Source: Mycoemilia scoparia (lineage: Eukaryota > Kickxellomycota > Kickxellomycetes > Kickxellales > Kickxellaceae). Taken from it: DNA of 64,000 nt. The notes under the pieces are model-generated. The model was not told the DNA's origin, did no database searches, and saw only the letters and a list, made by a program, of their open reading frames with translations. The stretch lies in contig JANBPU010000024.1 in assembly GCA_027575805.1 (NCBI GenBank), forward strand, positions 1-64,000, in the 5' to 3' direction. A program made the translations under genes and the position numbers. This document shows positions 1 through 10,434 of the stretch, piece by piece; positions within the stretch are counted from its first letter, which is position 1, and each line of letters opens with the position of its first letter.

Positions 1-84
1 TCAAAAGTACAAATGAATAAGCCAATCATCAAAAAATAGAATAACTGCAGGTTAGCATATGGTTATGGATAGTTATTCATTGAA

Positions 85-118
85 ATGAGTCTAGACTCAT
101 TTTTAATTGAGTCTAGAT
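85..118. repeat. 16-bp palindrome plus direct repeat
   Basis: ATGAGTCTAGACTCAT at 85-100 is a perfect palindrome. GAGTCTAGA recurs at about 109-117, and a diverged copy of the unit lies at about 150-172. The half-site resembles a bZIP/AP-1 core, but no gene nearby points toward it, so function is unknown. Confidence 0.6.
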
Positions 119-309
119 GCAATAGGTCAAAAAAGAAATATAAATTGGTCTAGACTCTTTTTTATTTGAGTGTAGGCATATTTCCTTCACCATAGTGCAC
201 TCTCATTTTACCTTTACATAATCATACTGTTATTTATTTAAATAAAGTTGTAGTTGAAAGGATTTGAACGAGTATAAATTATTTACATCTTTATATAATT
301 TACCCCAAG

Positions 310-850
310 CAATTCACTCACGCTTCATTCTAATCTTTATTCATTCTGAACAATTAACTCCTGTTCATTTTCATTCTTACCCATTCTGAACTATTCTTTA
401 CTGTTCAGAATCATCCTTTCTCGTTCTAAATTATTCAGATTCATTCAGAACGATTCCTTTCCATTCAGGACCATCCTTAACAGTACTGAATCCTCTTGTT
501 AAACTTTTCTACAACTTCCTGTCAGGCTGAGTTCATTCTGAACCACCCTGGCCTGTCAATAATAATAAAAAGAAAATAGTAAATAATAAAGTAATGTGAC
601 CCAGAGTGATTCTGGATCACTCTGATTTACTAGGATCAATCAATGATCTCATTAAAAAGGAGTGAATAATACTCAAAGAAACTTGTTCAGAACCATTTTG
701 AATGACTCTGAACCATTATATATAGGTGTGGATAATTCACAGCCCAACAGTAGTAATAGTCTATAATCTATTTACTAGCCTAATCATTGATTTAATTTGG
801 TAGACTCTGAATTATTAGAATAGCCCAAGAGTTCTGAATGGTCCAAACAT
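310..850. repeat. degenerate ATTCTGAAC/ATTCAGAAC short-unit repeat tract
   Basis: The motif TTCTGAA or its complement TTCAGAA, usually inside ATTCTGAAC, recurs many times at irregular spacing, densest at 320-500. The spacing inside the unit (TTC-1-GAA) differs from a heat-shock element (TTC-2-GAA). It is best read as a decayed minisatellite. Confidence 0.5.
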
Positions 851-866
851 CAGATCCAACAGGATA

Positions 867-981
867 TATGGGAAATAATTTTTAAAGGGTAAAAGTTTAC
901 TAGTAAAATTGGATATATATTTAGTTGTGATTGCCTCTATAGTCATTGGTCACCAAAATTTACCCTGCAAAGATTATTGCC
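867..981. mobile_element. family A MITE, decayed copy
   Basis: The left end (TGGGAAATAATTTTTAAAGG) and right end are diverged inverted repeats. The core carries the family A signature: TTTACTAGTAAAA near one end and a variant of ATTATAGGGGCAATCACAGC. It has the 115-bp length of intact copies elsewhere in the window. Confidence 0.7.
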
Positions 982-1002
982 AAATTTTGGCAAGTGTGCC
1001 CT

Positions 1003-1070
1003 TTAGTACATGTAGAATACAGCTTCCTCCCTAGGAGTAATAAAATGTCTAATCATCTTGTCATGATTCT
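1003..1070. repeat. family C dispersed repeat
   Basis: This matches a 60-90 bp unit with core ATGTGGCATACAGCTACC followed by TCCCTAGGAGTAATAAAATG. Other copies lie at 7,321, 7,400, 10,079 and 60,157. This copy sits about 20 bp right of a family A element, an arrangement also seen at 60 kb. Confidence 0.6.
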
Positions 1071-1521
1071 TCTGATATACCTTTAGTGGAAACACTGCTA
1101 TATTATGTTTCAACCTAATGGTAGTTTAGCCAACTTACCATTATTATTCTTACTAATGAAATAATATTGGTTATATATTAATATATTTTTATAAAGTTTC
1201 ATAGAGTTTAAGCTTGTGGTATAAAAATTCGATAAACCAAAAATAATTATATCAAACACATGATATCAAAGTGTTGAGGAACAAAATGGTCTTGGGTTAG
1301 GACGATCTTACTGGGATTTTCAGAACTACAGATAAAAGGATGAGGCTGGCAACAGTATTGGGAAAAGTGGTAGCTTAGTTAGATAAATAGTATTAAGAGT
1401 CTACGAGCAACATTTAATTGGAAAATTTGAAATATGCAAGAATATATAGCTATTGAAACAGTTGGGCAATGAATTAAGACAGAGGTGTGTGTTGGCGGTA
1501 TCGTGGATACTGACTTGACTA

Positions 1522-4221
1522 TTAGATTTCGATTGCACGGATAATACGGCTTGCAATTTTTCGAAGAGCAATGAAGTTATTGTTGTGGGGTTTAAACTTG
1601 ATTTTATACGTTCCAGAGTCTGTGTTCTTTATTTGCACCTCGAATCTGTGAATGCCACGTGAGGGAGGGCTTGTTGAAACCGCTTGTAAGACAGAATCCT
1701 GTCTATCCTCGCACAGGTAAAGTGTTGGATTCACTTGGGTGTATGCGATGTTCTCGACCCCAAATGCATCCTCCAAGGCAGTGTAAATCTCTGGCAGAGG
1801 TTTGCAGATAGTGGTACTGGCCCTAAAGACGCCATTTATGGATAGATTGTTTGGTTTCCGTGGAGCATCAGGCTTGGCTGGCAGGGGGTAAGCAGCGGCA
1901 GCAGATGCAGCTGGAGAAACAGCCGTTTGACCACTGTATGAGGAATGCTGGATGCCAATATCTGTTCTTCTTCGGTTTTCTGCTTCAGACGGAAGGGGTC
2001 GAGGTGGTGTTGAGTGAGCCGAGTGTGGGGGAATTTGATGATATGCCATCGGAGAGTATCCATGCTTGTGAGATGAATTTGAGAAAGATGGCTGGGCCGT
2101 GCTTGGGCGGGTAAGTGGCATTGTTACATGTGGAATAGCAACAGCGCTTTTCTGGTGTGGTTGCGGAAGGGGTGTTTGGTATGTGTATTGTGAATTGAGG
2201 GAGTTTTGGGACCCTTTGCGCTGTGGGGTTGCTGGAAGAGGTCGTGGTGTGGAGTTTGTAGGGGTTTTAATTTGTGTATAGTTTGCTGGAGTGGTGAATT
2301 TTGATACTGGCATTGAGACCGGCATGGATGCACGACATGGTCTCTTTACATGGGCAGGCTTGCTGGGCGGGATGTTGTTGGCTGGGCGAGGCATGGGTTT
2401 AGGTAATCTGACTGGCCGAGCACCATTGTATTGTGACTGTGGAGCAGCATTACTTTCTACTGGTGTTACTAAAGACGTTTTGGACTTAAGGAATGGGAGG
2501 GATTTGCGTAAACGATTCATCAAGCGAGATGCGCTATAGCGGTGGTGTCCATGGCCCGCCTCACCCATATTAGAATGTGATTTATCCCAGATCTGCACAT
2601 CCGCATCTTCGACATATTCTTTGGCAAAAAGGCTTTTCCTAGACCCAAAGAACTGGCTTGGTGTTCCAGACTGGTTCATTGCCGGTGGCGTGTATGGGCT
2701 GCCATCACTATTTGGCAGGCTTTGTTGGTTCAGGATGGATACAACACTAGACTTGCGTGATTCACCGTGATTCATGCGTATTATGTCAGCTGGGCTTGGT
2801 TTCGTCGGGCTAGCATATGAGGACCGGACCGGGACTTCATCTGGAGCCTGGGATGGTGAAATCACGGAACCATTATTTTGACCAGAGCTAGGCGGTGTGA
2901 CGCCATTAGTACCTCCACTTCCAGCTGGAATGCTGGACATGCGCTGCTGTCTTTGCTGCTGCTTGTTTTTATGGTGCGACTTTCTTTCTTTGCGCCTATG
3001 AGACTCATTGACCAGGTGATAAACAGTAGTCTTTGGGTTGGGCTTTTCATTGCTTGCTGCTAGAGCCTTCTTGACCTCATCCACATTAAATCCATACAAG
3101 TCCATCTTTTCGAGGGCGTGTTCTGAGGGGTTCAGAATGACTGAAGGTCGGCTAGGAAGAAAACTGTTTACAGGGCCCTCACCGTCCTCGGTGATCCAGG
3201 GGTGAGTGCGCACATCCTCCATCTTGAACCGGGAGGCCTGGGCCACCGTGAGCATCCCCCTAATGAGGCTGCTAGCCCCTGCAGACAATGTGCGGGGAAG
3301 CACAAATTCGCCCAGACTGATTTTACGGTATATCTCGTTGAGATTCTCGCCCTCAAAGGGCGTCCGCCCGCAGAGCATGAAGAACAGTATCACGCCCATG
3401 CTCCATATATCAACCTCGGGGCCGGTGTACTTTATTCCTTTGACCATCTCTGGTGCAGCGTAAAACGGGGATCCGCAGAAGGTGTTGAGCTGTCTGTCCC
3501 AATAAAACTTGTTGCAAAAGCCAAAATCAATGATCTTGACATTCTCGTTGGCATCAAGCATGACATTTTCAAGCTTCAGATCCCGGTGAATGATGCAGTT
3601 TTGGTGGCAGTAGTCCATTGCAGAAACTATTTGGCGAAAGAATCTACGCGCGTCCTTTTCCGAAAGCCTTCCTTTCTTTCTGATGTGCTGCAGAAGCTCT
3701 CCGCCAGAGTTATGCTCCATTACTATCATTGTGAACTTTGTTGTGTGGACAACATCATAAAGCCTGACAATATTTGGGTGATAGAGAAGCGAAAGCAGCT
3801 TTATCTCCCGCTCAACACGAATGTCGTGCTTGTCATTCTTGTCGGCATTGGCTGCATTCTGGCTCGATTTTGGCTTGATAAACTTTAGTGCAAACAGCTG
3901 CTTGCTCTTGCGGTGCTCCGAAAGACATACCTTGCTGAATGAGCCCTTTCCCAGTGTGCGCTTGATAATAAAGTCGCCTATGCGCTGCTCCTTCTTCTTT
4001 TCGCCTCGGAAATGTGCATCATGTGCACCGCCAGGCTGGCTATGTCTTGCCTTCTTTTCGACGTCAGTGCGACCATTGCTTGCTGGAGGCACATCCCTGT
4101 GGGCTTTGTGATGCTCAGCGGATTTCCTATGGCTTGAGTTGAAATCGGGCCTTGCTGTGCTTGGCCTCTGCAACGGACTCGCAAATGTTGGGCTGAATTG
4201 TGTAGCAACCATCGAGGCCAT
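1522..4221 (-). CDS. Kin1/MARK-like Ser/Thr protein kinase with C-terminal KA1 domain
   Basis: A single-exon gene of 899 residues. The kinase domain spans about residues 82-343. It has a glycine loop (GKGSFSKV, 91-98), ATP-binding lysine K113, catalytic HRDLK (212-216), DFG (232-234) and the activation-loop/APE segment CGSPFYAAPE. A short helical segment after the kinase (about 367-400) sits where MARK/Kin1 kinases carry a UBA-like domain. A long Ser/Pro/Gln-rich disordered linker follows. The last ~95 residues look like a membrane-binding KA1 domain. Family members act in polarity, exocytosis and septation at the cell cortex. The domain order fits Kin1/Par-1; Hsl1/Gin4-type kinases are a less likely alternative. 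The start is the first ATG of the open frame. Confidence 0.9.
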   Translation of the reverse strand: MASMVATQFSPTFASPLQRPSTARPDFNSSHRKSAEHHKAHRDVPPASNGRTDVEKKARHSQPGGAHDAHFRGEKKKEQRIGDFIIKRTLGKGSFSKVCLSEHRKSKQLFALKFIKPKSSQNAANADKNDKHDIRVEREIKLLSLLYHPNIVRLYDVVHTTKFTMIVMEHNSGGELLQHIRKKGRLSEKDARRFFRQIVSAMDYCHQNCIIHRDLKLENVMLDANENVKIIDFGFCNKFYWDRQLNTFCGSPFYAAPEMVKGIKYTGPEVDIWSMGVILFFMLCGRTPFEGENLNEIYRKISLGEFVLPRTLSAGASSLIRGMLTVAQASRFKMEDVRTHPWITEDGEGPVNSFLPSRPSVILNPSEHALEKMDLYGFNVDEVKKALAASNEKPNPKTTVYHLVNESHRRKERKSHHKNKQQQRQQRMSSIPAGSGGTNGVTPPSSGQNNGSVISPSQAPDEVPVRSSYASPTKPSPADIIRMNHGESRKSSVVSILNQQSLPNSDGSPYTPPAMNQSGTPSQFFGSRKSLFAKEYVEDADVQIWDKSHSNMGEAGHGHHRYSASRLMNRLRKSLPFLKSKTSLVTPVESNAAPQSQYNGARPVRLPKPMPRPANNIPPSKPAHVKRPCRASMPVSMPVSKFTTPANYTQIKTPTNSTPRPLPATPQRKGSQNSLNSQYTYQTPLPQPHQKSAVAIPHVTMPLTRPSTAQPSFSNSSHKHGYSPMAYHQIPPHSAHSTPPRPLPSEAENRRRTDIGIQHSSYSGQTAVSPAASAAAAYPLPAKPDAPRKPNNLSINGVFRASTTICKPLPEIYTALEDAFGVENIAYTQVNPTLYLCEDRQDSVLQAVSTSPPSRGIHRFEVQIKNTDSGTYKIKFKPHNNNFIALRKIASRIIRAIEI

Positions 4222-5194
4222 ACAAGCTGCAGATAATAAGATTAATGGCCTAAACTCAGTAGAAATACCAGCACTAAATAGACAGCGTGGCTCTATATTA
4301 CACCTGCTTTAGGCTAGGAATGGAGAAAAATGGGGTGAATTGGCAAGAGTCACCAAACAAATTGCAGATGGTTGAGGAATTCCTGTGCTTGGGAGAAACA
4401 CCGAAAATTGAGGCCACAGCAGGATTTAGATGATAAAAGGAGGGTTGGGCACTCGTGTATATAGAATGTCAATGCAATATATGTGTTGGAAAATGGTCGA
4501 GAAAAAATATATTAAATGTGTAAAAATAAAGTGAGTCTCCCCAGGAGCAAGGCGAGTCTAGAAAGCAATGAACAGGTTTTGGAGCGCAACCTTTAAATTT
4601 AAACCAGTTAGTCCGTTGACTGATGCGTAAACTTAGGCAACCAATAATTAGTGCGACAGGAAACCACAACACAGTCTCCCCACACTTTTCGTGTCAATAT
4701 CCTCTGTTTGGTCCACTAAAAGGCTCTCCCTAGATAACATTCTGTGGCATCTGGACTAAACAAATTAAATGAAGTAGTGCTGCTGCTTTAAAAGCCATGC
4801 CAAGTAAACATCAATGCCCCTAATTTATTGCTCCATTAACAAGACCCATCCCCTTGCTAATCAGAGAAAGCCTTTGGAATTGTTAGTAAATCATATAGCT
4901 AGAAAATTTGCTCATTTGCGTCTTTGACATGGTTTATTGCTAAAAGAAAATGGATGTGTGAGGGCTCCTTTGTGTTAAATACATAAAATAAAAGAACATG
5001 ATACTTTATCACCAGTGTAGTGGCTTCTTGTCGCTCTTTGGTGTGGCTTGCTTCGACCCAGAATCTCAAGCATGGAAAGTGCTTTTGGCATTTTCAGGAA
5101 GCCATGAGGACATGGGCGGGATGCAGTATACAGTCTTACCAGCACCCCAGTGCGCCTGTGGCTATACGCCGTATGAATAAATGGCGATCAGGGG
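4222..5194. other. intergenic region
   Basis: This lies between the kinase (transcribed leftward) and the stop codon of the Tat-SF1-like gene (also leftward), so it includes the kinase promoter and the Tat-SF1-like 3' end. Short open frames show no protein-like composition. No repeat or RNA gene was recognised. Confidence 0.6.
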
Positions 5195-7132
5195 CTATTT
5201 CTTGTTGAGGTTGGGGGTATCTTTGGATCTCGATTCTAGCCACTGGGCATAGTTCTCTATACGCTTTTCGGTCTCCTCCTCGGTCTCCTCGTTCTTTTTG
5301 GTTGCCCTGTATTTTGTTTTTCCGTCATAAATCGCAGCAATAACCTGCCGACCCGCAAAAAAGCGCCCATTCATAACCTAAAAAGAAATGAGAATCTCCA
5401 GCTGAGTTAGTGTATTTTCGTTTGCATATTGCACATTGGAAGAAGATGAGCTCATATTGGGTCTACCTTAACACATGCGGTGGCGCTGAACTTGTCCTTG
5501 AACTTGACTGATACTACTCCCTCGGGCTCTTTCTATAAGTATTTTGGGCATATAATTAGAAATAAAAAGCCACCTCCCTCCGTAGCCTTATGATACTTGT
5601 CACTGATATTCCAGCTTACATCATATATCTTGACATTTGTCACTTCGCCAAGTTTCTCGCATTCTTCGCGGATATCCTGCTTCAAATCAATAAGGAGTGT
5701 CACATCCTCCTATACCGCAGAATGATAAAGTTGTGCAAATGGTCATAGCATAAAAACCAGCATCAATAGAGAAAATTCGTCGTAGACATGCCTGTAACTC
5801 TTGCAAAGTAAACATATGCTTTAGAATCACGACTTTCTGATGCTTCTCTGCCAGGATTGCAGGCCCTTCAGTCCAGCCGAGCTTTCTAACAAACAGGAAA
5901 AATAAACTTGCTTTTATCCATACACGATTCAGCTGTATGGGAAGATTTCACTAGCAGCCAAACGCATAGTATGTAGAAATAGGTTCTGAGGTTTTGGCCC
6001 AACCCCCAGCCAATTCATATGCAATTCTCGAGGACTCATTTTTGCCCAAGGCCTTGTGAATTTTAACTATATATTGCTTTAATATATGCAGCATTTTAAT
6101 GAGCATCTGTACTGACTTTTCCATATTCTCTAGCTTCCTGCGAATCAATTTCTGGTCAATTCGTGGCTTCTTTTCTGACTGAGCACTACCCCCTCTCTCC
6201 TTCTTTTCCTTGAACTCTGCGACCTGTACGCCAAGCTTTCTTTCTGGATCGGAATCCCGGAATTGAGATTCGTCTAGAATACTGAGTGCCAGCTCCACTG
6301 ATGCCTCCTTGAAGTATGTTACAAGAGCATCGCCCTTTAAATTGCCGCTTTCGTCACGATAGAGCTTGACTTTGGGCTTATCTATGTCAGGTATCAAGAT
6401 ATTGGCGTATGATTCGCATGTGCCATACCAAGACAAACAACGAGGGCAATAAAATTTCGCTCTTACTTGTGACTAAATCAGGCATTATCGTTCCACACTT
6501 TTTAAAGTACTCTGCAACTTCATCTTCATCAGTGTTTTTAGGGAGCCCAGTCACATAAACACTGGTATTTACGTGCTTGCGCTGCTCTGTTCCCTTTCGT
6601 TTTCTTGTAGCGGGGTTCTAGATTACAAATAATACAACCTCGTGTGTGAGCGCCTGACATATCTTCTCAGGCTAGGAAGTAGATTTCACAAATGGCTGCT
6701 TTCGCTCCTCTTATTCCTGGGAACTACCATACCTTTTCTTCCATAGTGCCTTTGCCTTGCTCATCTTTGCCATCTTCCTCCGTGTTGACAGTGTATATTG
6801 ATTGTTGCGTCTCAACTAGTTCCTCGTTCCACTATTATGTATATCATATATCAAAATTGCAGCTTCTGAAACTCTTGCTTGCTCCCCCCCCCCCCCTCAC
6901 CATTGATAAACAGCTTTGGCCATATCCAATGTCTCTACCGATTGCCATTGCTACTTACCATAGGAAACCAAGCAGAAAGGCTCTTGTCGTATTCAAACTG
7001 GATCCCATCCTTGGGATTCGTGAAAACATACGCCCCGGTTTCTTCAATCAAATGAACTCTTGGATCGCTGTCAAATGAACCTGGATCGGGAAAATCCGGT
7101 GACTCTATGGCATTGCCGCTAATTCCGCTCAT
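5195..7132 (-). CDS. Tat-SF1/Cus2 homologue, U2 snRNP-associated splicing factor
   Basis: Rebuilt as eight exons: 7132-6959, 6831-6733, 6617-6467, 6381-6117, 5885-5792, 5709-5620, 5532-5467 and 5377-5195. They join in frame to 373 residues. The N-terminal part contains the FEYDKSLSAWFPM-type motif of this family. RRM1 begins near VYVTGLPKNT (about residue 111) and includes KVKLYRDESGNLKGDA. The C-terminal RRM is a UHM-type domain with the R-x-F loop in NGRFFAGRQ. In Cus2/HTATSF1 the UHM binds SF3b1 and keeps U2 snRNP competent for branch-site recognition, in the nucleus. Intron 5 appears to use a GC donor (CAG|GCATGT at 5791). Intron 1 contains a run of 13 C on the plus strand. The family is recognised with confidence; individual splice sites are by eye. 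Confidence 0.88.
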
Positions 7133-7320
7133 AAATTGTACTAATGTGTTGGCTGCACCTTATCAACTATAACAAGTATATTTCTGACAAATTTAAGGCT
7201 TGAACTTGCTAGGCACGTCATAACCACTTTGTCACTAATGACCCTTAAATTTATCATCAGAGTTGTAGTAATATGGGACTTTTGAAATTGACTGGTGCTT
7301 TTAAAACACCATAAAGATGG

Positions 7321-7382
7321 TAGTATGTGGCATACAGCTACCTCCCTAGCAGTAATAAAAAGCGTAATCATCAAGGAACCAC
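7321..7382. repeat. family C dispersed repeat
   Basis: It has the signature ATGTGGCATACAGCTACC with the following CCCTAGCAGTAATAAAA. It is followed 18 bp later by a second, longer copy of the same family. Confidence 0.65.
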
Positions 7383-7399
7383 GGAGGTAATCATTTCAT

Positions 7400-7493
7400 T
7401 TAATTTGGCAAGCACATTTTAGTGTATGTGGCATATAGCTTGCCGGCTCCTTAGGAGAAATAAAATGCATAGTAATCATCATCAAGACACCAC
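7400..7493. repeat. family C dispersed repeat, longer copy
   Basis: It begins with TTTAATTTGGCAAGCAC, shared with the copy at 60,157, then the GTATGTGGCATATAGCTTG and TTAGGAGAAATAAAATGC core. The shared upstream part suggests the full unit is at least 90 bp. Confidence 0.65.
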
Positions 7494-7518
7494 ACAGGCT
7501 TTATTATACATTCGGGGT

Positions 7519-7633
7519 AGCTATTATTGAAGGGCAAAATTAATTTTATCAATGATAATATAGACTAGCCAGCATGAAAGTTGAAACTGGCCTACTAGTA
7601 AAAATTAGTAGCCCTTCAAAATAATCACTCATT
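7519..7633. mobile_element. family B MITE
   Basis: Ends resemble family A (GAAGGGC at left, GCCCTTCAAAATAATCACTC at right). The core is different: TTATCAATGATAATATAGAC, followed by a diverged inverted half. The core is shared with copies at 10,767 and 51,091. Confidence 0.65.
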
Positions 7634-7767
7634 TGAATGGAGCATTTTATATACCCAACAGCAAGTTGCTGAGCGTCGTAATAATATTGTGTCTGGCCGT
7701 TATTTTATTGTACAGGAAAGTGTTGCTTAAATATACACATAATTGAAGTCTAGATGAGTGTGATATA

Positions 7768-7882
7768 TGAGTAATAATTTTTGAAGGGTAAATTTTGGTG
7801 ACCACTGATTATAGGGATAATCATAGCCAAATGGATGTCCAGTTTTACTAGTAAACTTTCACCCTTCAAAAATTATTACTCA
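7768..7882. mobile_element. family A MITE, intact 115-bp copy
   Basis: Inverted ends TGAGTAATAATTTTTGAAGG at left and its complement at right are flanked by TA on both sides (7766-7767 and 7883-7884). The core has GGTGACCA, ATTATAGGG and TTTTACTAGTAAA. It ends 32 bp beyond the stop codon of the Scm3-like gene, so it may lie in that gene's 3' untranslated region. Confidence 0.85.
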
Positions 7883-7914
7883 TATAGTGAGTGGAGATCG
7901 CATTAAACAGCACG

Positions 7915-9369
7915 CTAGTTCTGAATAGACAAGCATGATGAGTTCAAGGGGGATAATAGCATTGGTGACAATTCTTTAGTACTTTTCTTTTGAGACGTCC
8001 GTTTTCGCATTATATTCTTGGCTTTTTTGTGGGGCTTGGACTTTGGTCTTGGGTCCATGAAATCATCTGAATCATCGTCGCTGTTGGGCTTTTTTATAAT
8101 ATCGTTTAACTTGAGGATGCCCTTGCTTATAGCACTGTCAAAATCTTTTAGTCTAGGGCTGCGTTTAACCACCATTTTGAGGGCTTGCAATGGCCGCAGT
8201 CTAGGTGAGTATGAGGCCTGTTCTGAAAATACGCTATCAGAGTCGCTACCACTGGAACCCTCATCGCTGGACCCAAGATCGCCACAGCCGCTACCCGTGT
8301 GTGCAATATCATAAACCATATCTTCAAGCTCAATTTTATCTTCCACTTTGCCATCCTCAGGTGCCTCTTCTGGACTCTCAAGAATTATTATGTGTTCAGC
8401 TGGCTGAACACCAGGCACATTTACTGGTTCTACATTACTAGTATTGATGTCATGTTCTTTTTCGGCCTTTGTATCGCCATCAGAAGCTTTTTGAACTTCG
8501 CTGGTTCCCAATTCAAGAGTCTCCTTTCCTTTGTTTTGTTTTCCCATTTCATCAATGTTAGGCTCGCTTGTTGGTCGCGCATCTTCAGAATACTTTGTGT
8601 CTTCATTCTTTGCTGTAACTCCGCTATTGCTGGGGACTATAGTCCCAAGTGCTGGCCTATCCTTTTCTAAGTTTATATTGTTGCCATCGGTGCCATCACG
8701 ATGCAATATCGTGTTTGGAATTGGCTCAATAAGTAGTTCGTTTTGAGTCATCTCTTCTTCGTTCGACCTAGCTTTGTCTTTGCCCTGAAGTGGTGTTGGT
8801 ATAGGCATGGGGTTTTCTGCCAGCTCGTCGTCCGAGCCAAGCCCAAGATGGCTGGCGGTGTCTTGGCCACTGTCCCTTGGGGGCAACTTCCTTTTAGGCA
8901 TATTTATTGGCGTTCCGATGAGCTCAAGAAGCCGGCTCCTCCGCTGGGATTTTATCTGGGCATACTTTGTGGTGGAGAGTTCTTCAGGTCGTAGGCGTGT
9001 GTCGCCAAGCACTGATCGAGGGGTAGACGGCTGAATAGCATTCCCTAGTTGCGGCGGTGTCTCTTCCTCCGACTGCGAATGGTATTTTTTGTTCTTAATG
9101 GATGGTTTTGTAGAAGCAGTGGGTATAGGTGTGCTATTGCTACGGATTATGGACGCAAAGTCTCCCCAGGCAACCGTCTGCGACTTCCGTAGCCTTCCAC
9201 GATCCACGCAGAGGTCGCCCGTAAGAAGGTCAACCTCGTCGTCTCCAGTGTCTACCTCCTTTCCATATTTTTCGAATATTGACTCGAATTGGGACCAAAG
9301 TCTCTGCTGGCAGGCCTCTCGCGCGGCTTGAAGAAGAGCACCTTCATTGTGACTATCCTCATTGGACAT
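7915..9369 (-). CDS. Scm3/HJURP-like centromere protein (probable CENP-A chaperone)
   Basis: A single-exon gene of 484 residues. Residues 22-64 carry the pattern seen in fungal Scm3: a short helix, then FESIFEKYG, then DEVDLLTGDLCVDRGRLRK. This resembles the KYG...DEVDLxTGEIVxDxGHL motif that contacts the CENP-A/H4 dimer. The rest is low-complexity, acidic and Ser/Lys-rich, with basic clusters near the C-terminus (about 430-470) that suit nuclear import or DNA contact. Scm3 proteins deposit centromeric histone H3. The assignment rests on one short motif. A different chromatin protein with a similar motif remains possible. Confidence 0.6.
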   Translation of the reverse strand: MSNEDSHNEGALLQAAREACQQRLWSQFESIFEKYGKEVDTGDDEVDLLTGDLCVDRGRLRKSQTVAWGDFASIIRSNSTPIPTASTKPSIKNKKYHSQSEEETPPQLGNAIQPSTPRSVLGDTRLRPEELSTTKYAQIKSQRRSRLLELIGTPINMPKRKLPPRDSGQDTASHLGLGSDDELAENPMPIPTPLQGKDKARSNEEEMTQNELLIEPIPNTILHRDGTDGNNINLEKDRPALGTIVPSNSGVTAKNEDTKYSEDARPTSEPNIDEMGKQNKGKETLELGTSEVQKASDGDTKAEKEHDINTSNVEPVNVPGVQPAEHIIILESPEEAPEDGKVEDKIELEDMVYDIAHTGSGCGDLGSSDEGSSGSDSDSVFSEQASYSPRLRPLQALKMVVKRSPRLKDFDSAISKGILKLNDIIKKPNSDDDSDDFMDPRPKSKPHKKAKNIMRKRTSQKKSTKELSPMLLSPLNSSCLSIQN

Positions 9370-9837
9370 AATAGCGTGTCTGACCGTGTATTTCTATCCT
9401 TTTTGGGCCAACCTTGTATAAACTCGAAAGGATACTTGTCAAATGCTCATTAATTTCTGGTCAGGTTGAAATAATAAGTGTGTAGAAATGACTTTATCTC
9501 ACAACATGTTAGACACATAAAAGTCCAAAGACAATTGAGAAAATAGCATGTATACAAAGAGAAACAGACAGATGTAATAACCAGTAGTTGGTAAAATCAA
9601 ATCACAATAATAATAATAGCATTATCGACTTGAAATTAAAAATACTTTACTACTCTAAGAAATCCATCTGCTCTCGCTTAAACAATGTTGGACAATTGCT
9701 TGGAGGTTAACTGTGAAATTGTACGTAGTAGATGTTGCTTTCTGAGGCATGAATACAGCTCACACTTGGAAAGAGGTACGAGTGTTGTTGACGTATATAG
9801 TATACTAGGTTATAGATGGCAGACTCCTCATCAAGAG

Positions 9838-9945
9838 AGAGCCAGATGGTACCCTCCCCAAACATTCCTGCAAGTTTGACCTACGAGCTGTACACTGTAG
9901 GCTGGTTTTAGAGGTATTGTTCTGGTACACTTTTAGAGGAGACTC
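9838..9945. repeat. dispersed fragment resembling ChAPs exon 4 and adjacent intron
   Basis: It shares ACATTCCTGCAA...TTGACC and TTCTGGTACACTTTTAGAGG with a segment at 58,140-58,240. It shares the latter part with the ChAPs gene around 22,495-22,612 (plus strand). The two intergenic copies look more like each other than like the gene. Confidence 0.45.
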
Positions 9946-10078
9946 TCCCGACTAGAATGGGTCATTCTCTTAGATATTCTTTAGGAATACACGCTGGTAA
10001 TATACGATCAGAATGTTATGCTATGAGAAGAGAGTGCAGGGGTTCTCTCTCTCTCTCTCTTAGCCATTTTGCGGCAGG

Positions 10079-10139
10079 CCGTGTACGTGGCATACAGTTG
10101 TCTTCTTGGGAGCATTAAAATGCTTTACCGTCAAGAAGT
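10079..10139. repeat. family C dispersed repeat
   Basis: A diverged copy: GTACGTGGCATACAGTTG, then TTGGGAGCATTAAAATGC. It lies about 20 bp after a CT microsatellite, in the U1-70K upstream region. Confidence 0.55.
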
Positions 10140-10434
10140 TTACAGCTGATCAGAGGTGAAATTAGAAGAATATTAATGTAAACCAGTGTCTTGAGGAAAA
10201 ACATATAAACAAAACATAAGGATCTAATTTTCGTTATTATGTGTTGAGAAGAGCGGAAGCTCAAAGACAAAACCAGCATTGTCTGCCACTTCGTTTTATC
10301 CACAGCTCTTGCCTCTTTTCTACCATTTTCTCATACCCAAGCATAGTGGCCCAATTTGTCTACTAGTGCTTTATATTTGATGCTAATCTTTGTCCTCAGC
10401 CTCTAATTTATCTATCCTCTTATAATTTGCCAAA

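Larger units (their letters stand above)
1..1521. other. gene-free AT-rich region with repeats
   Basis: No convincing coding frame was found. It holds a 16-bp palindrome near the left edge, a tract of short TTCTGAA/TTCAGAA-type repeats at about 310-850, one decayed family A transposon and one family C repeat. It lies downstream of the stop codon of the kinase gene read from the minus strand. Confidence 0.7.
7133..7914. other. intergenic region packed with small repeats
   Basis: Between the Tat-SF1-like start and the Scm3-like stop. About half is repeat: two family C copies, one family B element and one intact family A element, listed separately. No coding sequence was recognised. Confidence 0.75.
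9370..10434. other. intergenic region, divergent promoters and repeats
   Basis: This separates the divergent Scm3-like (-) and U1-70K (+) genes, so both promoters lie here. It also holds a degenerate segment resembling ChAPs exon 4, a CT microsatellite at 10,044-10,060 and a family C repeat. No coding sequence was recognised. Confidence 0.65.

Noticed and set aside
2862..3888. Long open frames opposite the kinase gene, including one of 228 codons at 3,202-3,888
   Set aside because: They are antisense shadows of the conserved kinase domain and have no family-like composition.
8018..9331. Hydrophobic plus-strand frames opposite the Scm3-like gene
   Set aside because: Apparent hydrophobicity comes from the complement of acidic and lysine codons; no signal or family.
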